Shown: positions 11,204-22,678 of the stretch, piece by piece | How positions within the stretch are numbered: the first letter of the stretch is position 1 | How the letters are laid out: each line of letters opens with the position of its first letter | Assembly (NCBI GenBank): GCA_039621445.1 | Contig: CP154955.1 | Span: 10,900,241-10,964,240 of the forward strand | Length of the DNA: 64,000 bases | Source of the DNA: Euglena gracilis | Taxonomy: Eukaryota > Euglenida > Euglenophyceae > Euglenales | Direction of reading: 5' to 3' | Position numbers and translations under genes: made by a program | Notes under the pieces: model-generated | The model's input: the letters and a program-made list of their open reading frames with translations, nothing else | The model's database searches: none | What the model was told of the DNA's origin: nothing

Positions 11204-11403
11204 ATTGCTTGGGAGAGGGGATTTGATTTCAAGGTCGACCCAAGTGGAAGGGTGTGTTTTTTCAAATATGTGAGTGATCTGGAACCGGGTTATATATTTG
11301 TACCCAACCGCGTAGTTCTCCTCGGCCAGGAACTTGAAGAAGCTGTTGGTCGGAAACCATTTCTCAGCGTCGATCTCGAACCCACGGACAGCCCAGGCTT
11401 TTG
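11204..11403 (-). CDS. exon of an unrecognised gene ('GFEIDAEKW' family), copy 2
   Basis: The exon is bounded on the minus strand by a TTTTAG acceptor (11404) and a consensus GTAAGT donor (11203-11198). It is open throughout, about 66 residues, with motifs GFEIDAEKWFPTNSFFKFLA, AVGYKYITRFQITH and WVDLEIKSPLPSN. The related segment at 14474-14773 starts the same way, so the gene probably has tandem related domains. If the downstream frame seen in copy 1 (PCPEDIDV) is the true continuation, this copy has a stop there. I do not recognise the family. Confidence 0.45.
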
Positions 11404-11492
11404 CTAAAATTTCTTATATACCCCAAGAGTTTCTTGTGACCGCTCTGCCTGCAGATTGAGACTCAAAAGCCATTGTGATTATCACGTGTACA

Positions 11493-12382
11493 TTTCTGTG
11501 GGTAATTCTGTGATTGTGCACGCTACATTTCCCCATCTCCGCTGCCATTGGTGTTTGTGCCATGCCTGGGAAGAGGAAAAATTGTTACTCAAAGCGCAAG
11601 GGAAAGGGGAAAAAATCTGCGCCAACGGAGGTGGCGGACAGGTTTCACAATTGTCTCACAGTGGTTGATCCAGCATTGACATTGGGTGTACCAGGCAGCC
11701 ATTCTGCCATGGCACTGTGTACCAGATACAATGGGCTACGGCCTACAATCTGGCTACGGCCGGGCTGTACACAGTGGTATGGTTAAACCATAAGACAAAG
11801 AGAGAATCTCAGAGCTGGCAAAAGCTTCGCGAAAGTAAGTGGTTCCTAATTCAAGGTTACAGGGTTTGGTGCTTTGAAATTCTGTTTTAGAATTCTGAGG
11901 GCGAAGTCCCATTTGAATAGAAGTTTTATTTCTTTCTTTTACAAAGCTCGAAAGAGCAAAAGTCACTTTCATATAAGGGACTGCGGTCCCACCAATCTCT
12001 TTCGCCTTTGTGCTTTGCAATCAAAAGGGGAAAAGGAAATAAATTTTATTGTTACTCCACCACGGGCTTTTCGGGATGAAGCATAAGTAGAAAAGCCGGG
12101 GTGGGCCGTACACTTGGTAGCAGAAAAGGTTTAACGGTCGAACGACCAAAGTTAAGCTCAGCAAAGGTTGCGTACGCACAGGCGAGGTGTCTCTGGGCAC
12201 AAGGGGCTACGTCTGCATCACAAAGCCTCTGAGCCCCCACCTTTGCTTACCTTTTGGGTCTGTTAACACAAATTTTTACAATTTTTACAATTTGTACAAT
12301 TTTCACAAAAATTTTCCCAACTTTTCATCTGCAAAGCGAAAATGCGAACAATGAAAACGCACCTATTAACTACGCTTTGCAT
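11493..12382. mobile_element. copy-specific insertion of about 890 bases
   Basis: Copy 1 of the duplication reads directly from CACGTGTAC into ATTGGCTAACCC, whereas this copy has about 890 extra bases at that point. The insert has no recognisable protein or clear terminal repeats. It may be an insertion here or a deletion in copy 1. Confidence 0.4.
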
Positions 12383-12992
12383 TGGCTAACCCAACAGGGA
12401 AAGCTACAGATGGACTCCGCTACAATGGCAATGTCGAACACAGTCATCTCGTTTTTTCTTTCAAGGTCGCGAGGCGCAGAAAGACGCGTCACCTCACAGT
12501 TACCACAAACCATCATATATGCTTGGAAAGAACAGCATCCCCAAAACACATTTTGTAATCCCCGCTGGAGTGTGGGTGGGTGTATTGGTTTGGGGCGTCC
12601 AGGTCCCCCTCTGTAAGTGCTTTCGGAAGAGAAGGTCAAATAAGGCAATTGAATCACAGTCTGCATCATTAATATGCATTGGTCAAATCTGATGCCTGTC
12701 AACTCTGCGCAAACATGGACCCACATACGTGCCGACACACAGAACAGATATGCACAATATATATCCAACCATTTCACCTGGTGAACAGTGCTGCCCGGAG
12801 AAAAAACAACACCAAACGTCGAACACCACCCAGAGCTCTTCCCCCCAAAAATAATTGTCAATGTCCCCACCACAGAGGGTGTGAACATGGACGGGCAAAT
12901 GCACATCCATGCTATGTGGTGTGACCACATATTCTCACACCTCAAGATTGTGAGGCACAAAAAGACATGTATTTTGACGCTCACTACTTGCT

Positions 12993-13203
12993 GTGTGGAA
13001 CAGAGTCATCTCCTTGCCATTGTATCCCTGGAAGTTTGCCCCTGTTCAGGTACCAGTACAACCCGGAATTGTCGTGATACATTGTGGACAGACGGTGGTT
13101 GGCCACGGTCCTCGTGAGCAGCCTCTCCCCCCACAGCCTCTTCCCACACTTCGTGAGACAGCACCTGCAGGTCCAAAGGCACGTTGACCGGCACCTTTTC
13201 ACA
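12993..13203 (-). pseudogene. coding-like remnant, 'YHDNSG' family, copy 4
   Basis: Minus-strand reading gives GERLLTRTVANH, MYHDNSG and WYLNRGKL. Relative to 815-1035, most of the length differences are 3 or 6 bases, preserving the frame. Confidence 0.35.
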
Positions 13204-13340
13204 TCGAAGCTGTCCAGAGGCTCAACATATCAGAGGCAGTTGACCTCCGCGGCAGCAGGTCAAAGCGGTAGTCACGCTCGATCCCAGTCTTCAAAGACAC
13301 AACGATGGTTGATGGCACCCCATGCCAAAATGTCTGTATC

Positions 13341-13358
13341 TGTGTGTGTGTGTGTGTG
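13341..13358. repeat. (TG)9 microsatellite
   Basis: This is the short allele-like counterpart of the (TG)41 tract at 9437-9518. Confidence 0.95.
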
Positions 13359-14473
13359 GTATTGTATTCATGTTAATGTCTGCCAAAATGTGATGGTTAT
13401 GTTTTCTAAGTTGTGCTGAATTTTATTGAAAACAAGTGCTCGACGTCTCTTAGGGTCTCTAGAGAGGGTTAACCGAGAATACTTGTGCTGCAAAATAATC
13501 CCCAAGTATTGAATCATTAACAAATTTTACAAAAAAATACGTAATAGTGGTGTTGGTAAACTTTCAATTTTAGGTGTGATTAAGCAATGATGAGGATTTC
13601 GATATTGTTTCTCATGCTCTGTTTAGTTCTTATTATGTGACTGGGAATGGGGGGGCTGAACAGGATATCTACCCGATCGCCGGGTCAGTTTGTCGTCCAG
13701 CTGCAGCACGCAAGGAAAAAGTGAAGTGATATATATAAAAAATCGACTGGCCCACGGCCTTTCTCCAATCACATCTCCATCAACTTGAAGTTGGTGCTCA
13801 TTACGAAGGATCAGTGCTGGGAATGAAACTAATGTTTCTGGGTACCCTTGCGCAATTTCAGGTGGCGTCCAGGGTACTCCCCCTCTGACACCCCCCAAAG
13901 CCGTGTGCCCCTAACAGCTGCTGTTCTGAACTGAGTTCGAAGGTGGGGTTTGGTGTTTTGGAGTTGGTGATTGCATTGTTCCCAGCACCAACTGTTCAGA
14001 AGATGATTGGTTACTGCTTGCGAATTTGATTGCTTTGTTTCGGGACCAACCACAAGAAGTAACCCCTGTGTGTGGGATCTTGTCTGGCAAAGCCCACCGG
14101 GTTGGTTGATGCAGAAACAGCTTTCAAAGGGAATCAGGACACACAACCCGTCGACACTGATTGGGCCGCCTGGTTCTGTGACAATTGGGCGGCTGGCTGC
14201 CTATCATTGCCCTCGTCTGTTACCCGCTGATGGGGGTTGGGGCATTTTTTTTTCTTCCAGCTGCCTCTTGTGTCATGGGGCATCCATCCTTCCTTGGACA
14301 TTAGGTCACCCAGGCCTGGCTTCTCCGCAACGTCCTCGCGCGTACAACGTACTCAGCACAGACCCACTGCTGAGTGTGCCTTTTTTTTTGTGGATGTGGT
14401 TCCACCACTGCACCAGGTCCAGGTCCCATTGTTCCGCAGCGCGACGAATGGTGGCCCTCGGGCCAATGTTGTT

Positions 14474-14773
14474 TCATCTTGGTGACGTTGACGCGAATTG
14501 CGTCAAGTTACCCAATGGGCACCACATTGGGGGCAGCTGGCTGATGGCGGAGATTTTGCATCCCACGGGGCAATCATCCAAACTGAACGTTCGTCCCTTG
14601 AACGTTTCTGGGTAGAAAAAAACCAGCTGGCCGGTTGAACCTGGTGGTGGGCTTATGAAAAGGGCTTGGTTGGCGACACGCACAACAATGACACCCGCCA
14701 GCCAGGAGTTCGAAGGATCTGTTGGTCAGTAATGATTTTAGAACGTCGACCGTGAACCCAGCCCGGGTCTTTG
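14474..14773 (-). pseudogene. exon-like segment related to the 'GFEIDAEKW' exon, copy 2
   Basis: This is the counterpart of 10638-10937. It begins after a TTGTAG acceptor, carries TNRSFELLAG, and shares the same one-base shift before the SPPPGSTGQLVFFYPE frame, ending at a stop at 14474. Confidence 0.4.
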
Positions 14774-14815
14774 CTACAATCTCTTGTCAGCCCCCTCCCC
14801 TAAATATGATTTTGG

Positions 14816-15229
14816 TTCTCTTTTTGGGGTGCATTGCTGCAAACACCCAAGGGCGTTCTTATTTTTGGGGGGTCTCTTTTTTCTGGATTTTTGCTGAATA
14901 AATTGGATAATTTTTTTCCCGCAGGAGGGTCCAAAAAGGTCAAAAAGGGCTTTTTTTTCCCCAAAATGCCAAACTCAGCACTCGAAGAACGCAAACAAAA
15001 ATCAAAAATATCATGAGATCACCAAAAATTGTTTTCCCAGTTTTAGGGGAGGGGGCCTATCTTTTTTTGGGGTATATATCCCCCCAAAAAAATATCCCAA
15101 GGGGGCTTTTTTTGTGAGAGGTGAAGTTTTTGGATTTTTGCTGAAAATTAGCAGGGAAGGTCTCTTAGGGGTTATTTTTTGGCGGGGGTTTTATTTAGGG
15201 GTTATACGTCGACGGTTTCTTGTGACTGC
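14816..15229. other. T- and G-run rich spacer; no gene seen
   Basis: The sequence consists largely of TTTTTTGGGG-like runs with no splice-bounded open frame. Confidence 0.5.
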
Positions 15230-16454
15230 TCTGCAAGGAGATCGAGACTCAACACCCCATCATCGACGTGGAAAAGCATCACACGGCAGGGTGCACACAG
15301 CAGCATCACACGCAGGGCCTTGGAAGTCGGGAACGCCTCCCTCAAATGAAGCATGGACTCCGCCATGCTTCATTATAGGGTGGAGACAATAAAGCCTGAT
15401 GGGGATATTTCAACCCCACAGTTACCACAAACAATCCTGCGAAACAGCGCTGCCAGGAAAAAAAACAACACCACCGCCCTTGCCCCACAGCTCTTGCCCC
15501 AAAGGAATTGTCCTGATTGGTGAAAAATGGCCAAGGATGTTCAATAGTTGTCAAAGCTGGCTTAAAATGGTCCCAGAATGGTTCGGAATCGTCAAAAATG
15601 GCCCAGAATTAGGAGGGGGGGGATTGATATCCCCCATTTTTCCACAATTCTTGTGATTGTCTGCAATTTTTCCACAATTTTCCGCATTTTTCCTGCAACT
15701 TTTCCCAATTTGGAAGTTTCTGCCCCCCCCCCCAATTTCTTCTGTGGAAAAATTTTGCTTTCTGGACCAGATTTTGTTTGTCTGATAATTTTCGTTATTT
15801 TGCCATTTGCTTGATTTTTCACCCAAGAAATTCCATATTTCCAGAATCAGGAATGTTCCCAAAACTACAAAATCTTGCTTTTGGGCCTTGAGCGCGGCCA
15901 AAATAACCCACAATTTGGAGAAATCGTGTTTTTCGCATATTGTTTTGTGCATACAACATCAGTCCAAACTGACACAGAATGGCCAAGAATTGGTCTGAAA
16001 AGCGATTGTGCAGAATCACCCCCCCCCCAGTAAAGTACAGTGAAATATGTGCTAAATTGGCGTTAAAAATGTGTGCTGAAATACACCAGGTGACCGACAC
16101 TTTGCATGCTGTGTTGCAAGCAAAGGAATAGCAAAGGTGAATCCGGTAAAATGCTGGCCCTAAAAAATGCGCCCTGGCTGTGTTACAACCAAGACCCTGA
16201 TCCTGTCTATGGGGTGGATTGTTGTGCTGCTTTAAACATGTCACAAGTGTCACAAGTCCTGAAGCTGTTGGGAGCTCAGATGCATTGGAATCCACACGCC
16301 CTGCATTTTCGATTTCCACACAAGGAAGCCCGGATTTAACATTTTTCCGCCCCGTTTGCTTATTTATCTCTGCTTCGACCCTTACACGGGCAAGATGATG
16401 AACTGACGTGGTGACAATGGTTTCAATTTGTGGACGCCACGTTGGGCAACCTAC

Positions 16455-16520
16455 CTTTGACGACGCTGATGCCTCCCCAAAGAGACGACCATAGACCTTG
16501 AGCTCAAGCGCCTTGGACAC
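16455..16520 (-). CDS. short exon candidate of the 'TADEVWKQ' gene
   Basis: The minus strand ends in GEASASSK followed by a GTAGGT donor at 16454. Equivalent donors are present at 2992 and 18003. The acceptor is not certain; CCAAG just upstream near 16520 is one candidate. The reading frame is ambiguous because two frames are open. Confidence 0.3.
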
Positions 16521-16569
16521 CAGCAGTCAGGAAGACGTATCCAACAAGACAAGGAAGGATATATGCTTT

Positions 16570-16726
16570 TGCCTCTTCCAAATGTGAGCACGTTCGTGCC
16601 TTCGCAGTCCTGAGAAGCGTTCTCTTCTTTCAGAATTTGTTTCCACACCTCATCAGCGGTGAAAGGCAATTTCATTTTCGGTTTAGCTTTTGGATCAAAA
16701 TCTTTCATGGGGACAGGTGGGGTCAA
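16570..16726 (-). CDS. exon of the 'TADEVWKQ' gene, copy 2
   Basis: This is the less damaged copy of the exon at 3103-3264. The frame is open through KDFDPKAKPKMKLPFTADEV and WKQILKEENASQDCEGTNV to FGRGK. The GT donor used in copy 1 has changed to AT here, so this copy may no longer splice correctly. The protein is charged and soluble-looking, with no recognised domain. Confidence 0.4.
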
Positions 16727-16959
16727 ATCTCATTCGCAGCTTGTTGTGGATCGTTTCAGTCTCTTTGTTCATGGCTGTCAAAGTTCCCAGCCAGTCCTCT
16801 GGCAGGCAAGTCTTTGGTCTCAACCGCCGAAATTTGCTTCTTCTGTGGGTCCATCCGAAAAGTTTGTTCAACAGGACAGGAGTTATACCCAGCCTTGTGT
16901 GGACATCCTCTTTTTTGTCTCTACATCTCTTTCATTTTTGTGTTGGCTCTTCATCGGCG

Positions 16960-18030
16960 ACGTGGGAAAGCATCACACGGCAGGGTGCACATAGGAGCAT
17001 CACACGAAGGGTCTTGGAGGTCGGGAACACCTCCCTTAATCGAACGATGGGCTCCGCCGTGTTGCATTATACGATGGAGACCATAAAGCCTAATGGGGAT
17101 ATTTCATGCCCACAGTTACCACAAACCATCATATATGCTTGGAAAGAATAACAGTCCCCGCAACATCCCCGAAACACATTTTGAAATCCCCATCGGAGCG
17201 TGGGCGGGCGTATTGGCGCGGGGCGTCACCACTCGAACTCCTGACAGAAGAGAAGGTTAAAGAAGGCGATCGATTCACAATCTGCATCACTAATATACAT
17301 TGATCAAATCTGATGCCTGTCAACTTTCTGCAAACATACACCCACATGCGCGCCGATACATCGACACAGACATGCACATTATCCATCATTTTGCCTGCGA
17401 AACAGCGCTCCCAGGGGAAAAAAAACAATACCGGGTGTCCGGCGCGAAACGCCTCCCACAGCTCTTCCCCCAAAAGAATTGTCCTGTTGGTGAAAAATGG
17501 CCAAGGATGGTCAAAAGTTGTCAAAGCTGGCTTAAAATGGCTTAAAATGATTGTGCAGAACCAGCCCCCTCAGGAAAATACAGTGAAATATGTGCCGAAT
17601 CAGCCTTCAAAATATGCGCTAAAATACACCAGGTGGCCGACACTTTGCGTGCTGCAGTTGCATGCAACGGAATAGCAAAAGGTAATCCGGTAAAATGCCA
17701 GCCAAAAAAGAATGCCCTGGTTGTTTTGCAACCAAGACCTTGATCCTGTCTATAGGGTGGATTGTTGTGCTTGCTTTAAACATGTCACAAGTGTCACAAG
17801 TCCTGAAGCTGTTGGGAGCTCAGATGCATTGGAATCCACACGCCCTGCATTTTCGATTTCCATACAAGGAAGCCTGGATTTAACATTTGTCCGCCCCGGT
17901 TTGCTCATTCCTCTCTACTTCGACCCTTACACGGGCAAGACGATGAACTGACGTGGGAGATGACAATGGTTTCAATTTGTGGACGCCACGTTGGGCAGCC
18001 TACCTTTGAGGACGCTGATGCCTCCCCGAT
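16960..18030. repeat. third, shorter and rearranged copy of the 1.6-3.0 kb region
   Basis: It starts with the same CATCACACG-GGTCTTGGA-GTCGGGAAC segment, switches at about 17110 to sequence shared with 8630-8880 and 12490-12730, then returns to the 15.4-16.5 kb order with a large internal deletion. The mosaic suggests recombination between repeat families. Confidence 0.7.
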
Positions 18031-18190
18031 GGGAGCACTCAATGGAGGCAAACCTCCCACGGGCATCAGCAACGATGGAACACTGAGCACAACCACCAAG
18101 GTTCAGGCCAGAGAGTGTAATATGAGCTTTGCCATTCCACCCACTCTTCATGACCCACGCCCCATGTGTGTTCCGGTGGCGCCATTTCAC
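18004..18190 (-). CDS. exon candidate ending at a conserved GTAGGC donor
   Basis: The minus strand is open through ITLSGLNLGGCAQCSIVADA and GRFASIECSHRGGISVLK, then meets a GTAGGC donor at 18003 homologous to those at 2992 and 16454. Codon third positions and amino-acid composition look coding. The upstream boundary is not resolved. The VADARGRF segment is faintly like the second catalytic region of DDE transposases, but this is too short to call. Confidence 0.4.
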
Positions 18191-18199
18191 CCATGCTTA

Positions 18200-19239
18200 C
18201 ATCATTGCAAACAGGAAAGGTAGGGCTGTCACCATATGGAAACAGGAAGGAATATTTTGAATATCAGTGCCATCCTGGGACCGGCATCATGCCACGAATA
18301 AACTCCACCCCACAAAAGAAACAGAGGACATCATAACCAACGTCGCGCGTCTTCGAAACCGTAATGAATCCCACCAGTACAAATTCTTCATAATCATCAA
18401 TTTAAAGTAGATGTTTTTTTCGGAAGGAATCAGCTCCTCTCTCGATATGGTGATCACTCTCGTGTGCCATGCGCACACGCGTCCCTGTCACCATCATTCG
18501 TGTTGGGGGGCTTCATTTTTTTCCCTCTTGAGATTGTAAATGAATTATTTGGACCTAATTGGCAACTCCTGGTGTGATGGCTCAAATGTGAGCAACTATG
18601 CAAATTCCTTAATTTTCGATGTCTTCCTCCATTTTCTCATTTGCAAATTTCCTTTTGGGAACCACTTTGGCAATTTTGGCTTTCGTCTATCATCACCGAT
18701 TTATTTGGCCCCACGGCGATTTATCATTCAACATGGATGTCAAGGTGGGCAAAGTATTTGCTGAAAAATACAATTTCAAATGAGGGGGTTATTTAGGGTT
18801 GAGAATAACACAAAGAATGTGGTGAGTAAATTACACAATTTTCAAAAAAATTCTTTCCAAAATCTCGGAAGGGGGGGGCAGCCGCCCCCCCCCCCCGACC
18901 CCCCCAATTAATCGTTCGTTTGTGGGGGGGGGGGACAATTGGCCACGGTTCGTCGAAAATTTGGTTACCATTTGCCCCCCCCTAAACGACCCCCCCCCCT
19001 AAATGACTCTCCGGGGTCCGGTCCGGGCCTGGACAATGAAATGAATTTTCAAGAAAAAAGTCTTCAAAAACCACTAATTTTTTGAGATTTTTAGAAAAGC
19101 GAGTTTTCCTTCTGGTGGAAATGATGCCAGAGAACATGAGATTCACAAAAAAAATTCTGAAAAAAGGGGTAGGGGAGGTATCTGAGACCCTTTTTTTTCG
19201 ACCCCCCCAATTTAATTTGGGGTTGTTGTTTGTGAATAT
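18200..19239. other. no gene seen; C/G homopolymer tracts
   Basis: Long facing G- and C-runs at about 18867-18930 and 18975-19003 could fold on each other or form G-quadruplexes. Open frames are interrupted or low complexity. Confidence 0.5.
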
Positions 19240-20095
19240 CTCCACTGCCATCTTGCCGCCCTTCGGGCGGCAACAAAAACACATGTATCTTGTATTTGTA
19301 TTTTAAAAGGCATGCCATTTCTGTTGACAAAGTTTGGGGGAGCTTTTTGGAAAAATGGATTACCATCCAGACGCCCTTCGGGCGGCAATACATCTTTTTG
19401 TTCCATACAAAATGGGGGTGTGCTCCCCGTGTCCCCCCCCCGTGTCCCCCCCCCGTGTCCCGCACTTCAGGGAGGTCCCTAGAAGGCGGCCAAGGCAACA
19501 TGCAGCATGAAATTTTAGCAGTTTGGCATCATTTTCCACGGTTTTTCATGGATTCTCAAGGCCATTTTGATTTTCCCCCACCCACAATCCCTTTTTTTTT
19601 CACCTAGGACGGCCTGGAGCTTGGCTCGGGGTCAATGTGAAATGAATTTTTGGTCCCTCAAAAAGTCGCAAATTTCGTCCCGGAAGGTCCCGAAAAGAGG
19701 CATGTTTCCCCCGTGTCCCCCCCCGTGTCCCCCCCCCCGTGTCCCCCCCGTGTCCCGCCCCACCCCCAATGGCTTGGATGGGGCGGGTTTTGGGAGGGAA
19801 CCTCACTACCGTCTCTTTTTTTGCATTCTGTACTCTTTTTTGAAATCCCAAAACACAAAATGCATCACCGTCTCTTGCCGCCCGTTGAGCGGCTTGAAAG
19901 CATCCAAATTGTGATGGATTTGTGCCATGATGTCAAATTGCCACATTTTCTGTCACATCCAATGCCATCTTTCAAAGAAGTGCTATTGTCTCGCCGCCCT
20001 TTGGGCAGCGAAAAGAAACAATGGTTGTTTTGGGTCATGTCAAGGATCGCCCCCCCCCCGAGAAAAAATCACTTCTACACCCCTGCTCCACAGCC
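19240..20095. repeat. C-TTCG-G hairpin module, copy 1
   Basis: GCCGCCC-TTCG-GGCGGC stem-loops or close variants occur near 19257, 19372, 19878 and 19988, each preceded by a TCTC or CCATC segment. The module ends in a C-run followed by GAGAAAAAATCACTTCTACA. The same arrangement and end recur at 30020-30625. UUCG tetraloops are unusually stable in RNA. No protein was found. Confidence 0.6.
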
Positions 20096-20734
20096 CCCCC
20101 CCCAACACCGCAACCCCTCCACCACATATTGAGCTCCACAAAAAAACTCCCAATCCACAAAATCTGGAACATTTTTCACAAAAAAATTGGGGGGAATGGG
20201 GTTTGGGAGTTTCCCCTGTGTCCTGTGCACCAACGCCTGAAATTTCGTCAAAAAAAGACAGAGTTTGCCCCAAAAAATGCAAAGTTTGACCATTAAATGG
20301 CCCAAATTGGCCAAAAATGATTGAAATTGCCAAAAATATACCAAAATTGGCAACAGGGACAAAAATTGTCTTAAAAAAATCCCAAAAGTGGCCGAAAACT
20401 GTGTTTTGTTGTTGCCTGCTTCGGCATATTTGTGTCCAAGGGGGAGCACGCCGTTGGCAGCCGTCGGCAAGGAGTCGGCCAGCCGTTTTTGAGTCCGTAA
20501 GAGGAAAATGGGCAAAGCCCACCTGCAATGGCCAAACATTTAGTCGCAAAGGTACACAAAAACTTTATGGGAGACAATTTGAGGAATTAGATCAACCTCA
20601 TTTTCCAGTGAGTCACACGGTTGGTGAAAGAAATTCGTTGATTTTGATTCAAGTTTTTCCATGATCCATTTCCACACTTCTAATTCCATGCTCCATTCAC
20701 AGATTGTCAAATTGATTTGTTTTGATGTCCTCTT

Positions 20735-20960
20735 TCAAGGTGCATGTTCACATGTGTTTCTCTCAGGGTGAAATTGGTTGACTGTGACACACCCGTGGAG
20801 AATCCTTATCCTCGCTGTCATTTCTTTCAGAATTGTGATGTCCTCAGAGGTGACTTTCACTGTCAAGTTTCCCCAAAATGCACCACCAACTCTGACACCT
20901 GTTGCTTTGAAGTTGTTGAACAAGCGAAAAGAAGCAGAGAATGTTCCCAGTCGCCCTCAA
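20735..20960 (-). pseudogene. exon-like segment with GVRVGGAFWG motif
   Basis: The minus strand reads FNNFKATGVRVGGAFWGNLT, then VKVTSEDITILKEMTARIRI. The frame extends upstream as TFSASFR but meets one stop before a possible FKCQRRLYEEELA continuation. It looks like a decayed or intron-interrupted exon; the family was not recognised. Confidence 0.3.
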
Positions 20961-21132
20961 GCAAGCTCTTCCTCATAAAGTCTTCTCTGGCACTTGAAAC
21001 AACAACTGAGCAAGGTTGTAATGGAGTGTATTTTTTTTTGCTTTGTTCAACAAAAAAAAAACATGCTGAACTTGCTCAAAAAAGTTGTTTTGGTTTTGCT
21101 GCAGAATCCTCCTTTCTTGGAAAACAATTTCA

Positions 21133-21200
21133 TTCATTGTTTTTTATTCATTCATCAAGTTCATTCGTTCATTCATTCATTCATAAGTTCATTCATCAAT
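21133..21200. repeat. (ATTC)n-like tract
   Basis: ATTCATTC-type units alternate with GTTC. A complementary AATGAATGAAC-like tract lies at about 21645-21715. Confidence 0.7.
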
Positions 21201-21237
21201 TTTTTTAGGAACTACCTACCCCCCCCCCCCCCGGGAA

Positions 21238-21515
21238 ACTGTCATGCCCGAGAACCTGTCAGGGTCCCGCCCGGGAAACTGTCAGGGTCCCCAGTACCGG
21301 CCAACCTGTCAGTATAGGAAGTTGTCAGGGTCCCCGGTACCGGCCAACCTGTCAGGGTCATTTTTCATTGACTTTCCCTTGAAATGCCCTACCCGAGAAA
21401 CTGTCAGGGTCCCGCCCGGGAAACTGTCAGGGTCCCTGGTACCGGCCAACCTGTCAGTATAGGAAGTTGTCAGGGTCCCTGGTACTGGCCAACCTGTCAG
21501 GTGACAGTTTCCCGG
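21238..21515. repeat. GTCAGGGTCC tandem array between C-run and G-run
   Basis: Alternating units CCCGGGAAACTGTCAGGGTC and GTACCGGCCAACCTGTCAG are repeated, with a higher-order unit of about 180 bases (21241-21355 resembles 21390-21490). A C-run precedes it and a G-run follows, giving the array inverted boundaries. A single inverted copy lies at 5347-5412. Confidence 0.75.
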
Positions 21516-22093
21516 GGGGGGGGGGTAGCACTGGTGTTTTTTCTTCACATTTTTCAAAAGAAAAAGGTTTTTCTCATCTCCATCACGTGTTCATTTTGAT
21601 CTTAGGAAGCCTTCACAGGAAGAAAAAAACAAATGGGCAAAAAATCATGAATAAATGAACAAATAAACAAATAAATGAATGAACAATTACAAATGAAGAA
21701 ATGAATAAAATTCATTTCTTCCAAATGTTCTTGGGGGAGCATGCTGTCGGGCCATGTCCTCAATTGCTCAATTCCTCACTCTCATCAACCTCATCACTCC
21801 TCCATTTCAAGCCTTTTTTTTTGCCAGTTCTAGTCATTTGGCTTTTTTGGGGCGGGTGGAATCAAAAACGATGGTATTTCTCTGCCAAAGAAAGGAGAGT
21901 TTGCAGAAAATCCCAACAGCACTATGAAGAGTGGCCCTCAAGGAAGCAAGGAATGCCCACCAGGCAGCCCAACACATTTAGACAGCCACCTGTCCAGTCA
22001 GACCGCATGCTACAAGACCGTGAAGAGAATCATTTCCCTGTTCAGAGGTGTGCAACATGCAATTTAGGGTCGTCCTTTAAGTGACGGGTGCCG

Positions 22094-22142
22094 CGGCTCA
22101 GAACGATGGTTCGGGCGGCAGCCCGAACCGGCGTTCTGAGCC
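22094..22142. repeat. nested hairpin
   Basis: GGCTCAGAACG pairs with CGTTCTGAGCC, and inside it GGTTCGGGC pairs with GCCCGAACC around a short loop. Confidence 0.75.
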
Positions 22143-22199
22143 ACTGCTTCACCCCAAACGTTCAGGACCCAGCATCCCGGCATGTTGGGGGTTAAACCC

Positions 22200-22365
22200 C
22201 CTCCCCCAAATATAAGACACCCCTCACTATAAGACACCCCCAAATATAAGACACCCTTTGGGGATTTTCGGGCCGACACACAAATATAAGACACCCCCCA
22301 AATACAAGACACCCCTGGGCTGGCAGCTACTTCTCCAAATATAAGACACCCCCCCATGAAAGACC
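22200..22365. repeat. AAATATAAGACACCCC tandem repeat
   Basis: Six or more copies of AAATATAAGACACCCC occur with variable spacers; two more lie at 22711-22745, on the other side of the exon candidate at 22423-22678. Confidence 0.8.
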
Positions 22366-22422
22366 TTCCAGTGTGGAGCAGCAAGTCTCAAGGCGCGATG
22401 AAAACAACCGATGTACGTCCAG

Positions 22423-22678
22423 TCTGCTGCTTTGGGTGAAGCAGGAGGTCAGAAGCAACTGCTTTTTGGGTGTAGCAGAACAAGGATGATCTATTATTTT
22501 GAACAACAAGAAATCGACCTGGGCGCACAACTTTCATCACCACTTGCAGATTGGTTGCTTTCAGCATACATACTCTCCAAAGCCTCGGAAGACGACCCGT
22601 CAGACATGTTGAAAACCCTTTTTGTGAAAGTCCGAGGACATCAGCACAACAACATACTTGCTGGAAAAGTGTCCAAAT
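22423..22678 (+). CDS. internal exon candidate of an unrecognised gene
   Basis: The exon follows a GTCCAG acceptor (to 22422) and ends at a consensus GTAAGT donor (22679). It is open for about 85 residues and includes KQLLFGCSRTRMIYYFEQQE, IDLGAQLSSPLADWLLSAYI and SEDDPSDMLKTLFVKVRGHQ. The protein is mixed charged and hydrophobic, with no recognised domain. It is embedded in repeats and has no neighbouring exon that I can join with confidence. Confidence 0.45.

Larger units (their letters stand above)
11140..14815. repeat. large segmental duplication, copy 2
   Basis: This is the second copy of 8185-10985, interrupted by about 890 bases at 11493-12382. Both copies share the same pair of related exon-like segments at their two ends. 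Confidence 0.85.
15230..16900. repeat. diverged copy of 1617-3290
   Basis: Order and orientation match the 1.6-3.3 kb region, including the G-run/ATTGATATCCCC boundary, the C-run near 16020 and the 'TADEVWKQ' exon. It lacks about 90 bases around 15710. Similarity is clearly lower than within the 1-4.9 kb pair. Confidence 0.8.

Noticed and set aside
11690-12245. 5S rRNA or snRNA gene within the copy-specific insertion
   Set aside because: Some GC-rich blocks looked RNA-like, but conserved 5S, U1 or U6 motifs could not be matched.
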